Positions 8,100 to 17,644 of a stretch of DNA of 64,000 nt are shown here, piece by piece. Source of the stretch: Thermodesulfobacterium thermophilum DSM 1276 (lineage in GTDB: Bacteria > Desulfobacterota > Thermodesulfobacteria > Thermodesulfobacteriales > Thermodesulfobacteriaceae). The position numbers and the translations under genes were made by a program. The notes below the pieces were generated by a model. That model searched no databases and was not told the DNA's origin. It was given only the letters and a program-made list of their open reading frames with translations. The stretch is from NCBI RefSeq assembly GCF_000421605.1, contig NZ_ATXI01000009.1:28966-92965 (forward strand), in the 5' to 3' direction. Position 1 is the stretch's first letter; each line of letters begins with the position of its first letter.

Positions 8100-9122
8100 T
8101 TGAAAGCTTATAAACTATCTTTTATAGCCAAACAAATAAACGGAGAACTGATAGGAGAAGACCTTGAGATAAGAGGAGTTAATGCCCTTCCTCTTGCCAA
8201 AGAAGATGAATTAATTTTTATAGACTCTTTAAAAAAAGTACCTCAGGCTAAAGCCTCTAAAGCAAAAGCTGTGCTTTGTCCTAAAGGTTTGGCCAATCAA
8301 TTAGAAGAAAAATCTGTGGTCGAGGTAAAGGAGGTTAGGTTAGCCTTTGCTAAGATTACTGAACTTTTTAAAAAGGAACCTCCTATAAGATGGGGAATAA
8401 GTGAAAAGGCATTTATAGAAGATGGGGTAGAAATAGAAGAACCGGTTGCTATTTACCCTAATGTATACATACAATCAGGGACAAAAATAAAAAAAGGGGT
8501 AGTCCTTTATCCAGGAGTTTTTGTAGGGGCCTTTTGTGAAATTGGAGAAAACACAGTAGTTTATCCTAACGCCGTGCTATATCCCTATTCTAAGATAGGT
8601 AAAAATTGCATCATCCATGCAGGAGTCGTCATAGGCGCTGATGGTTTTGGGTTTGCTCAAGAACTTTTAGATGAAGGCTACAAAAACGTTAAAATTCATC
8701 ATTTTGGAGGGGTCTTGATAGAAGATGATGTTGAAATAGGTGCTAATTCTACGGTTGATAGGGCTGTTTTTGGGTTTACTGTTATCGGAGAAGGAACTAA
8801 AATTGACAATTCTGTCCAGGTGGGGCATAACGTTAAAGTTGGGAAACAAAACATCTTAGTTTCTCATACTGCCATAGGAGGTAGTGCTGTTTTAGAAGAT
8901 TTTGTGATGATCGCAGGACAGGTAGGAATAGCTCCTTCAGCCAAAATCGGTAAAGGCGCAAGAGTAGCAGCCAAATCAGGGGTAGTTGGAGAAGTTCCCC
9001 CAAACACCGAGGTAGCAGGAATACCGGCTATAAAAGCAAACGTTTGGAAAAGGGCAATAATAATTTTTGAAAAGCTCCCTGAAATATATAAACAACTTAA
9101 AAAAATCCTAAAGATTTCTTAG
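8100..9122 (+). CDS. lpxD: UDP-3-O-acylglucosamine N-acyltransferase
   Basis: LpxD adds the second, N-linked acyl chain in lipid A synthesis. The 340 residues have the LpxD N-terminal uridine-binding domain (GEDLEIRGVNALPLAKEDELIF) followed by a long left-handed beta helix of hexapeptide repeats (residues about 100-290; for example AGVVIGADGFGFAQ and NSTVDRAVFG). The catalytic-histidine region is VGHNVKVG, near residue 241. The start is TTG with a strong GGAGGTG ribosome site eight bases before. It stands alone: fabZ, lpxA and lpxB are not adjacent. Its last 26 bases overlap the 3' end of the convergent UGA-containing gene. Confidence 0.95.
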   Translation: MKAYKLSFIAKQINGELIGEDLEIRGVNALPLAKEDELIFIDSLKKVPQAKASKAKAVLCPKGLANQLEEKSVVEVKEVRLAFAKITELFKKEPPIRWGISEKAFIEDGVEIEEPVAIYPNVYIQSGTKIKKGVVLYPGVFVGAFCEIGENTVVYPNAVLYPYSKIGKNCIIHAGVVIGADGFGFAQELLDEGYKNVKIHHFGGVLIEDDVEIGANSTVDRAVFGFTVIGEGTKIDNSVQVGHNVKVGKQNILVSHTAIGGSAVLEDFVMIAGQVGIAPSAKIGKGARVAAKSGVVGEVPPNTEVAGIPAIKANVWKRAIIIFEKLPEIYKQLKKILKIS

Positions 9123-9315
9123 TTTCTTCCACAATCCTGTGGACGTCTCCTAAACATCAAGTCTTCTTGGGATTTCTAAGATAACATTCACATTGGCCCT
9201 TTCTTTTTTTATCCATGATAAACTCTAAGATTTCAGAACGTCCCTGGTTTTCTTTTACATCCCTCACAATATCCTCTTTAGCAAAACCAAAACAATAACA
9301 CACCAGTTCTTTCAT
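9097..9315 (-). CDS. Candidate selenoprotein: BFD/CopZ-like [2Fe-2S] metallochaperone-type protein with in-frame UGA
   Basis: Reading from ATG 9315 (AGAGG eight bases upstream) gives 52 residues starting MKELVCYCFGF, with a second pair at 42-44 (CEC) and then YLRNPKKT. A TGA at 9159-9157 follows, and the same frame continues CLGDVHRIVEETKKSLGFF to TAA at 9099-9097. The pattern C-Y-C-F ... C-x-C ... N-P-K-x-x-(C)-C-L-G-D-V is that of small BFD-like / CopZ N-terminal [2Fe-2S] or metallochaperone proteins, where the UGA position is normally Cys. So UGA would put selenocysteine at residue 53, next to Cys54. A SECIS-like hairpin lies at 9128-9143. It follows the flavin reductase gene by 24 bases, probably in one operon. 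If UGA were a true stop the product would lose its last Cys and the conserved CLGDV block. Confidence 0.75.
9128..9143 (-). promoter_or_regulatory. SECIS-like hairpin after UGA
   Basis: In the mRNA, UCCACA and UGUGGA form a perfect 6-bp stem closed by the loop GGAU. The loop begins 19 bases after the UGA at 9159-9157. Bacterial SECIS elements are small hairpins in the reading frame just after UGA, with an apical loop about 16-37 bases away and a G among the first two loop bases; all of these hold here. The element has not been folded by program. Confidence 0.6.
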
Positions 9316-9339
9316 ATATTTTACCTCTCTTTTTTCTCC

Positions 9340-9858
9340 TTATTTTACCATATAAACCTTCTTATCGCAGAAAACAAAAAATCTTCCTGTTTTATGTAAG
9401 GGTAACTTCCAAAACTCTTTAAACCCTTCTTCGTCAAAAGCTTTAGCCTCCCAAAACAAAACCTCTCCTATGTAAAAAACATGATCTCCTACCTTGATGC
9501 CCTCTAACACTTTACATTCAAAAGTTGCCATACTCTCCTCTAACAAAGGTAACTTGAAGTTAGGACTTGGTTTGGTTTTTATGGCAAATTTTTTAATTTT
9601 ATCGATTTCTCTTCCCTTGACAGAACCTACGTTAAAAATCAGCTCATAGTTTTCTGTTATGTTTACCGAAAAAGCTTGATACTTATCGATAAGCTCTTTT
9701 GTATAATGTTTAGTTGCACAAGCAAAACCTATGGTAGGAGGTTCCACAGAGATAGGGGTTATCCAGGAACAAGCCATAAGATTAGCTTGTCCTTGTTCTA
9801 CGTTGCCACTACCTATGATTACAGCTGGTCTTGGATGAAAGGCCCTGTAAAATTTCAT
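9340..9858 (-). CDS. Flavin reductase-like / flavoredoxin family protein
   Basis: This 172-residue FMN-binding split-barrel protein resembles flavoredoxins and flavin reductases. It begins FYRAFHPRPAVIIGSG and carries the flavin-site block ANLMACSWITPISVEPPTIGFAC and the later FSVNITENYELIFNVGSVKGREIDK. Such proteins bind FMN and pass electrons from NAD(P)H or other carriers; in sulfate reducers one is implicated in electron transfer to sulfite/thiosulfate reduction. AAGGGGG precedes the ATG. The next gene on the same strand is the UGA-containing [2Fe-2S] protein, so the pair may act together in redox or metal handling; this is inference. Confidence 0.85.
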   Translation of the reverse strand: MKFYRAFHPRPAVIIGSGNVEQGQANLMACSWITPISVEPPTIGFACATKHYTKELIDKYQAFSVNITENYELIFNVGSVKGREIDKIKKFAIKTKPSPNFKLPLLEESMATFECKVLEGIKVGDHVFYIGEVLFWEAKAFDEEGFKEFWKLPLHKTGRFFVFCDKKVYMVK

Positions 9859-10068
9859 GTTTAGCCCCCTTTAGTTTTTTAATCTCCTTTAGTTTTTTAA
9901 GCTTATATTTTAAACACTGGTTATTTTATCTTACCAAAATAAAAAAACAATAACTAACCCACCGGGTCCTCAAACCTGATTTTTTTTGCTATTTATTATT
10001 GACAAAAAAAATTTTTAAGCTACTTTTCTACTATTAATTATAAAAAAACAACATTTAGAGGTAAATCC

Positions 10069-10971
10069 ATGTTAGTAAAAGACGTGATGATCGATGACGT
10101 CTTTAAGGTTGACCCTGAAAGTAGCCTATTAGAATTGGTTTCTTGTTTTATAGATAAAGAGATCGGAAGTGTGGTTGTAGTAGATCAACAACAAGAACCC
10201 ATCCAGATTATTACTCTAAGAGACCTGCCTAAAATTTTCTTATTTGCCCCAACACCTTCTAACGTAGAAGAAATTCTCCAGACTTTAGGTAAAGACAAGA
10301 AATCTCTTATAACTGTTAAAGTTGGAATGCCCCTTATAGAAGCCATAAACCTTATGGCCAGGTTTAACATAAGCCATCTTCCGGTAGTTGATGATAATTC
10401 TAAACTGGTAGGTCTTCTAAGCTTAAAAGACATAATAAAGTCTGTACCTAGCATGATGTATATAGACCATCTTACTGGGCTAAACAACAGACTTTACCTC
10501 GATTTACTAATCCCTAAACTTAAAAGAACTAAAGGTCCTATTGGTTTTATTATGGCAGACATAGACAACTTTAAAAACATAAACGACCTCTATGGACATC
10601 TGATAGGAGATGAAGTTTTAAAGGTAGTTGCCCAAACCTTGAGAAAAAACGTAAAAATAAGTGATGAGGTTATAAGATACGGAGGAGAAGAATTTTTAAT
10701 CATCCTCTACAGGTGTGATTTAGATAAGGTAAAAATGGTGGGGGAAAGGTTGAGAGAACGGGTTATGGAAATAAATTTTGAAACTAATCCTAATCTAAAG
10801 GTTACGATCAGTTTAGGGGGATGTGAATACAGAGGAGAAAAAAACATAATGGAATACATTTCTTTAGCTGATCAAGCGCTTTATCGGGCAAAACAGTTAG
10901 GTAAAAACCGGGTTGAAGTTTTAAGGTTAGAGGAAAAACAGGATTTTTGTGAGATAAGCCCTATTTTATAG
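10069..10971 (+). CDS. CBS-pair diguanylate cyclase (GGDEF)
   Basis: The protein has two N-terminal CBS domains (residues about 1-60 and 77-130, e.g. MLVKDVMIDDVFKVDP and the HLPVVDDNSKLVGLLSLKDI type end), then a GGDEF domain (about 135-290). It retains the DxDxFKxxND metal site (ADIDNFKNINDLYGH) and an intact GGEEF active loop at residues 205-209, so it should make cyclic di-GMP. No RxxD inhibitory site was seen five residues before GGEEF. CBS pairs bind adenine nucleotides, so output may report energy state; that is inference. No membrane segments were seen. AGAGGT lies before the ATG. The 3' end overlaps the convergent tadA by 11 bases. Confidence 0.93.
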   Translation: MLVKDVMIDDVFKVDPESSLLELVSCFIDKEIGSVVVVDQQQEPIQIITLRDLPKIFLFAPTPSNVEEILQTLGKDKKSLITVKVGMPLIEAINLMARFNISHLPVVDDNSKLVGLLSLKDIIKSVPSMMYIDHLTGLNNRLYLDLLIPKLKRTKGPIGFIMADIDNFKNINDLYGHLIGDEVLKVVAQTLRKNVKISDEVIRYGGEEFLIILYRCDLDKVKMVGERLRERVMEINFETNPNLKVTISLGGCEYRGEKNIMEYISLADQALYRAKQLGKNRVEVLRLEEKQDFCEISPIL

Positions 10972-11431
10972 TCTCTCTTTTTAGTCTAAAGAATTCTTTT
11001 AAAAGTTGAGCTGCTTGTTGTCTCAATAAACCTTCTTTCATTTTAATCCTGTGGTTTAACCTTAGATCACTGATTATTTGATAGAGGCTAACACAAGCTC
11101 CTGTTTTTTCATCTCGGGTAGCAAAGATCAATTCTTCTATTCTTGCAAGCACAAGAGCATAGGCACACATCGGACAGGGCTCAAGAGTCACATACATCTT
11201 ACATCCCAAAAGTCTAAAATTACCAATCCTTTGACAGGCCTCTCTTATGGCTAAGATTTCGGCATGCGCGGTTGGGTCGTTTTGTTTTAGAATTTGGTTT
11301 CTTCCTCTACCTATGATTTCCCCCTTAGGAGAAACTATCACTGCCCCAACAGGTACTTCATCTTCTTCAAAAGCCTTTAAAGCCTCTTTAAGGGCCTCTT
11401 CCATAAAAAATAGGTCTTCTTCTTTAAACAT
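10961..11431 (-). CDS. tadA: tRNA-specific adenosine deaminase
   Basis: TadA deaminates A34 to inosine in tRNA(Arg). The 156-residue zinc enzyme shows HAEILAIREAC (zinc His plus catalytic Glu) and PCPMCAYALVLARI (two zinc Cys), with DPTAHAE typical of TadA rather than cytosine deaminase. The length is normal. It follows ispH on the same strand with a seven-base gap. Confidence 0.95.
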   Translation of the reverse strand: MFKEEDLFFMEEALKEALKAFEEDEVPVGAVIVSPKGEIIGRGRNQILKQNDPTAHAEILAIREACQRIGNFRLLGCKMYVTLEPCPMCAYALVLARIEELIFATRDEKTGACVSLYQIISDLRLNHRIKMKEGLLRQQAAQLLKEFFRLKRETIK

Positions 11432-11438
11432 TTTTATA

Positions 11439-13082
11439 CTACCCTAAACTTCTAACAAAAAAACCACACGCTAAAAAAGCTAAAGAAACTATAAAAACTA
11501 AGGTTTCTAAGTATACTACCTGCCCAAGAGGTCTCTTTTTAACTACTAAACCAAGAAAATAAGCTACTCCCCAAACCAAAAAGAATACTCCAAATTTGTA
11601 ATGAAAAAGAGTTGTTAAGCTGGTTATCAATAGTCCTATTAAGATAGTTAAGTTCAAAATTTTAAAGAAAATTTTAGGCTCATACGAAAAGGTAGAAAGC
11701 AAAAAATTTTTCGGCAAAAAGCCATCTGTCTGAAAGTAAACGATCTCTAAATAAAGTTTTAGGTATAAAATCACAAGAACAGCTTGCAAAAAAACGACTC
11801 CAAAACTAAAAGTCCAAAAGGGATATAGATAAAGAGAAAGGGCTGACAAGAAAAGTATCTCCCAAAAAAAGGTTAATGCACTTCGATAGGTAAGAAAGTC
11901 AATCAACAAAAGTGCTATCACCAAACTTATTATCCTTGGTTTATAAAGAAAAGCGGTTATTAAGGTAAAAAAACCCGTTAGCACAGCAAAAAACAAAAGT
12001 TTTTTTTGATTTTGAGAAAGAAACCTGTGTTTTATCGGAAGGAAAAACTTAAAACTTTCTTTTAAAAGACTCTGGTTTAAAAGGTTTCTAAAAAGGCTAA
12101 AACTTAAAAACCATAAAAGAAGATAAGAAAACTTAGAGTTTAAAGGATGGTTAATCCCTAACAACAGCCCAAGAAAAATTAAAAATAGGGTTAACGACCA
12201 GGTAGCCGAAGAAAAACACATAGCTTTTAAAAACTTATAAAAAAAAGAAGTTCTATTTTTTAAAAAATCGACTACCTCATTGATTAACCAGTTTGGTGTT
12301 GAGGCTCCTGCGGTTATACCTACTGTTTTGTGTTTCTTTAAATCTTCCCAAGAAAGTTCTTCAGGACTTTCGACAAGAAAAACATCTTTATTTTCTTTTT
12401 TAGCTACGTCTGCTAAACGGTTGGTGTTTGCACTAAACTTTCCACCTATAACCACGATAGCTGAACATTCCTCACAAAGTTTTCTAACCTCGTTTTGTCT
12501 GACTGCTGTAGCATTACAGATGGTATTGATGATCTTTCCGTTAGGATAAAGAGACGTTATCCTTTTAGAAAGATGGTTAAACAGTTTTTCGTCTTGGGTA
12601 GTTTGAGAGAGGATGACATAATCTTTAAAAGGGGGAAGGTTTACAACGTCTTCTTCTGAGGAAACCACATATCCTTTACCTTCACAATAACCAAGAATAC
12701 CCTTAACTTCTGCATGATCTTTATCTCCTATGATCACTACCTCTTTTCCCTCTGATACAGCTTTTTTAGCCAAGGCCTGAACCTTAAGAACCCTTGGACA
12801 AGTACCATCTATAACCTTATGTTTTTCTGCCAACACTTTATATTCCTTTGGAGGCACCCCATGAGCACGAATAATTACTACCCCTGAGGGAAGGTTTTCG
12901 TTAGGGTCTTTTAACACCTGTACTCCAAAAATATCAAGAAGTTTTAAGGTCTGAGGATTATGGATTAGTGGTCCGTAAGTATAAATATATGATTCTTTCT
13001 CGTTTAAAGCCTTTAATACTAAATTTACCGCCCTTCTTACACCCATGCAAAACCCAGCTTTCTTAGCGATTTTTATCTTCAT
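11439..13082 (-). CDS. ispH: IspH (HMB-PP reductase) fused to a polytopic membrane domain
   Basis: Residues 1-276 are a complete IspH. It reduces HMB-PP to IPP/DMAPP in the last step of the MEP pathway with a [4Fe-4S] cluster. The three cluster cysteines are at 12 (AGFCMGV), 95 (DGTCPRV) and 189 (NTICNAT), and TAGASTP closes the domain. From about residue 287 the chain continues with roughly 260 very hydrophobic residues that look like eight or so transmembrane helices, ending in a short Gly-Val-Arg-rich tail. IspH is usually a 280-310 residue soluble protein, or fused to S1 domains in Firmicutes. I do not recognise the membrane part; a UbiA-like prenyltransferase is possible given the substrate link, but no Asp-rich motif was seen. 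It overlaps radC by four bases. Confidence 0.9.
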   Translation of the reverse strand: MKIKIAKKAGFCMGVRRAVNLVLKALNEKESYIYTYGPLIHNPQTLKLLDIFGVQVLKDPNENLPSGVVIIRAHGVPPKEYKVLAEKHKVIDGTCPRVLKVQALAKKAVSEGKEVVIIGDKDHAEVKGILGYCEGKGYVVSSEEDVVNLPPFKDYVILSQTTQDEKLFNHLSKRITSLYPNGKIINTICNATAVRQNEVRKLCEECSAIVVIGGKFSANTNRLADVAKKENKDVFLVESPEELSWEDLKKHKTVGITAGASTPNWLINEVVDFLKNRTSFFYKFLKAMCFSSATWSLTLFLIFLGLLLGINHPLNSKFSYLLLWFLSFSLFRNLLNQSLLKESFKFFLPIKHRFLSQNQKKLLFFAVLTGFFTLITAFLYKPRIISLVIALLLIDFLTYRSALTFFWEILFLSALSLYLYPFWTFSFGVVFLQAVLVILYLKLYLEIVYFQTDGFLPKNFLLSTFSYEPKIFFKILNLTILIGLLITSLTTLFHYKFGVFFLVWGVAYFLGLVVKKRPLGQVVYLETLVFIVSLAFLACGFFVRSLG

Positions 13083-13828
13083 AAGATTTCTCTCCTTATC
13101 TCTGCCTTTAACCTCTCTATATCTCCTTTTTCAGCCATACTGTAGTATCCATTTTTACCTACGATAACATGATCAAGCACTTTAATCTGAAGAAGGTCTC
13201 CTGCCAAAACCAGTCTTTTAGTAAGCATTAAATCTTCTTTAGAAGGGGTAGGATCTCCAGAAGGATGGTTATGCACTAACACTATGGAAAGGGCCTTTTT
13301 CTCCAGCGCTTTTTTAAAGATTTCTCTTGGATATACCGCGCTTTCATGTAGAGTTCCTTCAAAAAGGGTTTCTCCTCCTAAAAACTTAGACTTAGCATCA
13401 AGAAAAAGAACTTTTAAAACCTCTCGGTCCAAATTTTGCATTTCATACTTGAGATATTCATATACCTCTTGTGGAGACCTTAGATATTCTGACTTTGTCG
13501 CCCTATTCTGAAGATACCTTCGAGCAACCTCATGGATAACCTTTAAAGGTAAAATAGCTTTTTCCTTAAGTCCCTTAAACTTTTTAAGTTCTTCTAAAGG
13601 AGCATCAAGTACTTGGTCTAAAGTCTTATATTGCTCTAAAAGAGCTCTTGCAAGTTTTCTGGTATCTCTGTAAGGAAGGCTAAACATCAAGAGAAGCTCA
13701 AGCAAGTCTTCGTCGGTAAAACTTTTTGGCCCTTCTTTAAGAAAACGTTCTTTTACCCTGGATCTGTGTCCTTTTGCCTTTTCATAAGCCTCTATCAAAA
13801 TTTTCTGAGAATATCTCTTTTCAGACAT
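13079..13828 (-). CDS. radC: RadC/DUF2466 family JAMM protein
   Basis: The 249-residue protein has an N-terminal helix-hairpin-helix-like UPF0758 region (residues about 30-95) and a C-terminal JAMM/MPN+ metal site. The site is HNHPSGDPTPSKED, with His186, His188 and Asp199. The family is widespread. Despite its name its part in DNA repair is doubtful, and its biochemical function is unknown. It lies between lptC and ispH in a minus-strand run, with an 18-base gap to lptC. Confidence 0.92.
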   Translation of the reverse strand: MSEKRYSQKILIEAYEKAKGHRSRVKERFLKEGPKSFTDEDLLELLLMFSLPYRDTRKLARALLEQYKTLDQVLDAPLEELKKFKGLKEKAILPLKVIHEVARRYLQNRATKSEYLRSPQEVYEYLKYEMQNLDREVLKVLFLDAKSKFLGGETLFEGTLHESAVYPREIFKKALEKKALSIVLVHNHPSGDPTPSKEDLMLTKRLVLAGDLLQIKVLDHVIVGKNGYYSMAEKGDIERLKAEIRREIL

Positions 13829-14291
13829 GTTAGAAAATAATCAGGTTAAAAACTCATCTGAAATTGAGCCCTTCCGTGAACCTGAAAATTCCCTTCTTTT
13901 ATATGATAGGTCATACCCTTTCCCCTAACTAACATGCCCTTTTGTTTTACTAAAACCTCTCTTTCCGTAAAAAGATAGTTCTTTTTAGGGAAAAATATCA
14001 ACTCTTCGGTATATACTTCTCCATGGTTTTCAGTAACCAATTTTACATTGCCTTGAAAAACCATTTTATCCTCTTTGGGATAGTAATAACCTCTCTGAGA
14101 AGAGACGTTAATTCCTTTGGATGGACTGATTAAAGTTAAACCCTCTGCCCAAAAAGTACCTTCTTTATCACGTTTAAAGAAAGATGCTTTAAGCTTCCAA
14201 AGAAGTCCTTCTTTACTGTAAAAACTGTACTCCAAATCTTTGGCTACCATACGAAAATCTTTGGATAAGGAAGGAGAAACTAAAAACAAAA

Positions 14292-15636
<1,345 letters not shown>

Positions 15637-15678
15637 TTAAAAAGTATTTTATAATCAATTTGACATACTTGCAACCCT

Positions 15679-17253
15679 ATGAAAAATCTTATGGACTATA
15701 CAAGGTTTGAAAAAAACTTTTTCCGTAAAAAATGGACAGGAAGAATTTCTATAGCTTTAGTATTTCCTAATCATTATCAGGTTGGTATGTCTAACTTAGG
15801 ATTTCTTTATGTATATCAAAGACTCAACTTTTATCAAGAAATAGTATGCGAACGGGTTTTTTTACCAGAAAAAGATGAAAAAATAAGGTCTATTGAAAGT
15901 TCTCGTCCTCTTAAAGATTTTAACCTTGTACTTTTTTCCATACCCTTTGAAGTAGACTATATAAACGTGGTAAAAATCTTACAAAAAGGAGAACTTGGGT
16001 TAAACCCTACTCAAAGGACACAACCTGTGTTAGCAGGAGGAGTGGCTACTTGGTTAAATCCAGAGCCAATCGCTTCTTTTGTTGATGCTTTTTTACTTGG
16101 AGAATGGGAAGAAATAGAAAAACATGTAGTTCCTATTTTTATAGAACATTCTAACGACAAAAAATTACTTCTTGAAAAATTAAGCACTTTAGACTTTGTT
16201 TACCTTCCTTTGTCCTCTGACCAGAAGAAAATAAAAGTAGCCAAAATAAAAAAACCAGAAAAGGTGGTCTATTCAGATCTTATCAGTCAAAAAGCAATAT
16301 TTTCTGAAACCTATCTCATAGAAGTAGCCAAAGGTTGTGGGAGAGGTTGTAGATTTTGTGCAGCAGGTTTTATATATCGTCCTCCCAGAGGTTATCCAGA
16401 AAAATCTCTATCTGACGTACTCGAAAACATACCAGAAAACTCTAAAGTTGGTTTAGTGGGGCTTGAATTTGCTAATAAACAAGAAATCCTTGAGTTTGGA
16501 AAAAAACTTTTAGAAAAAAGTTGTATCCTTACCTTTTCTTCTCTTAGGATAGATGCTTTAAACGAAGATTTTTTAGAACTTTTAAAAGGAACAAAAAGTG
16601 TTGCCATTGCACCTGAGACAGGGTCTCAAAAACTTAAAAAAGTTATCAACAAAAACCTACCCCACGAAGAAATCTTTGAGGTGTTAGAAAAATTCCAGCA
16701 AAGGGGTTTAAAAAACATAAAATTTTATTTTATGTTAGGATTACCCTTTGAAACCCAAGAGGATTTAGAAGAAACGGTGAAATTTATAAAAAAGATACTC
16801 GCACGAAGATACAACCTTAATCTTTCTTTTACCTTTTCTTTCTTTGTTCCTAAACCTCATACCCCCTTCCAATGGGCAGAACTTTCAGATTTAAAAAATT
16901 TAAAAGAAAAAGAGAAATGGATAAAAAAAGAATTAGGGCATGTTAAAAACCTAAAGGTTGAACCTCCAGAGGAAGCACTTTTACAAACTTTGATAGCCCG
17001 AGGTAGCAAAGAATTAAAAGATTTTTTAATTAGTTTAGCTCAAGGTCAAAATCTAAAAAAGGTTATAAAAAGTATGCCTAAGGTTTTAGAAAGTTTATGT
17101 CCACAAGATTCGTTAGAGACAGAATTCCCATGGGATAAGATTGAGTTAGGGGTAAAGAAAGAGTTCCTATGGAATGAATGGCAAAAGGCAAAAAACTTAA
17201 AACTAACTGGTTTTTGCCATCCTGGGAAATGTAAACTCTGTGGAGCCTGCTAA
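15679..17253 (+). CDS. B12-binding-type radical SAM protein
   Basis: A 524-residue protein with an N-terminal cobalamin-binding-like Rossmann region (residues about 20-165, including VGMSNLGFLYVY and VLAGGVATWLNPEPI). The radical SAM core carries the cluster motif CGRGCRFC (near residue 219), with RIDALN, APETGS and FYFMLGLP elements. It ends in a Cys-rich tail, CHPGKCKLCGAC, that could hold another cluster or zinc. It resembles the TIGR03960 family of uncharacterised radical SAM proteins, often next to a TIGR03936 DUF2344 protein; none was seen here. Substrate unknown. It is divergent from kdsA, so the 73-base gap should hold both promoters. Confidence 0.85.
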   Translation: MKNLMDYTRFEKNFFRKKWTGRISIALVFPNHYQVGMSNLGFLYVYQRLNFYQEIVCERVFLPEKDEKIRSIESSRPLKDFNLVLFSIPFEVDYINVVKILQKGELGLNPTQRTQPVLAGGVATWLNPEPIASFVDAFLLGEWEEIEKHVVPIFIEHSNDKKLLLEKLSTLDFVYLPLSSDQKKIKVAKIKKPEKVVYSDLISQKAIFSETYLIEVAKGCGRGCRFCAAGFIYRPPRGYPEKSLSDVLENIPENSKVGLVGLEFANKQEILEFGKKLLEKSCILTFSSLRIDALNEDFLELLKGTKSVAIAPETGSQKLKKVINKNLPHEEIFEVLEKFQQRGLKNIKFYFMLGLPFETQEDLEETVKFIKKILARRYNLNLSFTFSFFVPKPHTPFQWAELSDLKNLKEKEKWIKKELGHVKNLKVEPPEEALLQTLIARGSKELKDFLISLAQGQNLKKVIKSMPKVLESLCPQDSLETEFPWDKIELGVKKEFLWNEWQKAKNLKLTGFCHPGKCKLCGAC

Positions 17254-17308
17254 AAGCAAACAGATTGAGTTGCTATCTCAAAAACCTGTGGTAAAATGAT
17301 TTTTAATC

Positions 17309-17626
17309 ATGAGTGTGTTGATGGCGATAAGCATCTTTCCGGTAGATAAGGGAGAAAGTTTAAGTAGTTTTGTAGCTCGGGCTGTAAAGACAATAAAAGA
17401 GTATAACTATCCTTATGTAGTTACTCCTATGGAAACGGTGGTAGAAACAGAATCGATAGAAGAGGCTTTGAAGCTTGCCGAAGAGTGTTTCAAAGCTTTG
17501 GAAGTAGATTGCAACAGGATCATCGTTAACATAAAAATCGACTACAGAAAAGGCAAATCAGGTCGTATCAAAGGAAAAGTCGAATCGGTACAAAAGAAGA
17601 TCAACGAACCTTTAAGTACTGTCTAA
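17309..17626 (+). CDS. MTH1187-family thiamine-binding protein
   Basis: A 105-residue protein of the MTH1187/YkoF-like family. It starts with MAISIFPVDKGESLSSFVARAVKTI and has YPYVVTPMETVVE, the usual ferredoxin-like beta-alpha-beta fold. Members bind thiamine or related pyrimidines, and some occur with ABC transporters. No TPP riboswitch was seen upstream. ATG 17309 is followed by ATG 17321; neither has a strong ribosome site. It precedes argG by 18 bases and is probably in one transcript with it. Confidence 0.85.
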   Translation: MSVLMAISIFPVDKGESLSSFVARAVKTIKEYNYPYVVTPMETVVETESIEEALKLAEECFKALEVDCNRIIVNIKIDYRKGKSGRIKGKVESVQKKINEPLSTV

Positions 17627-17644
17627 GAAGGAGGTCTTTCTCAG

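Noticed and set aside
9999..10034. Promoter for the CBS-GGDEF gene (TTGACA at 9999)
   Set aside because: A good -35 box but no convincing -10 box at 16-18 bases, so not listed.
17254..17308. TPP riboswitch before the thiamine-binding-type protein
   Set aside because: The gap is only 55 bases and has no CTGAGA thi-box.
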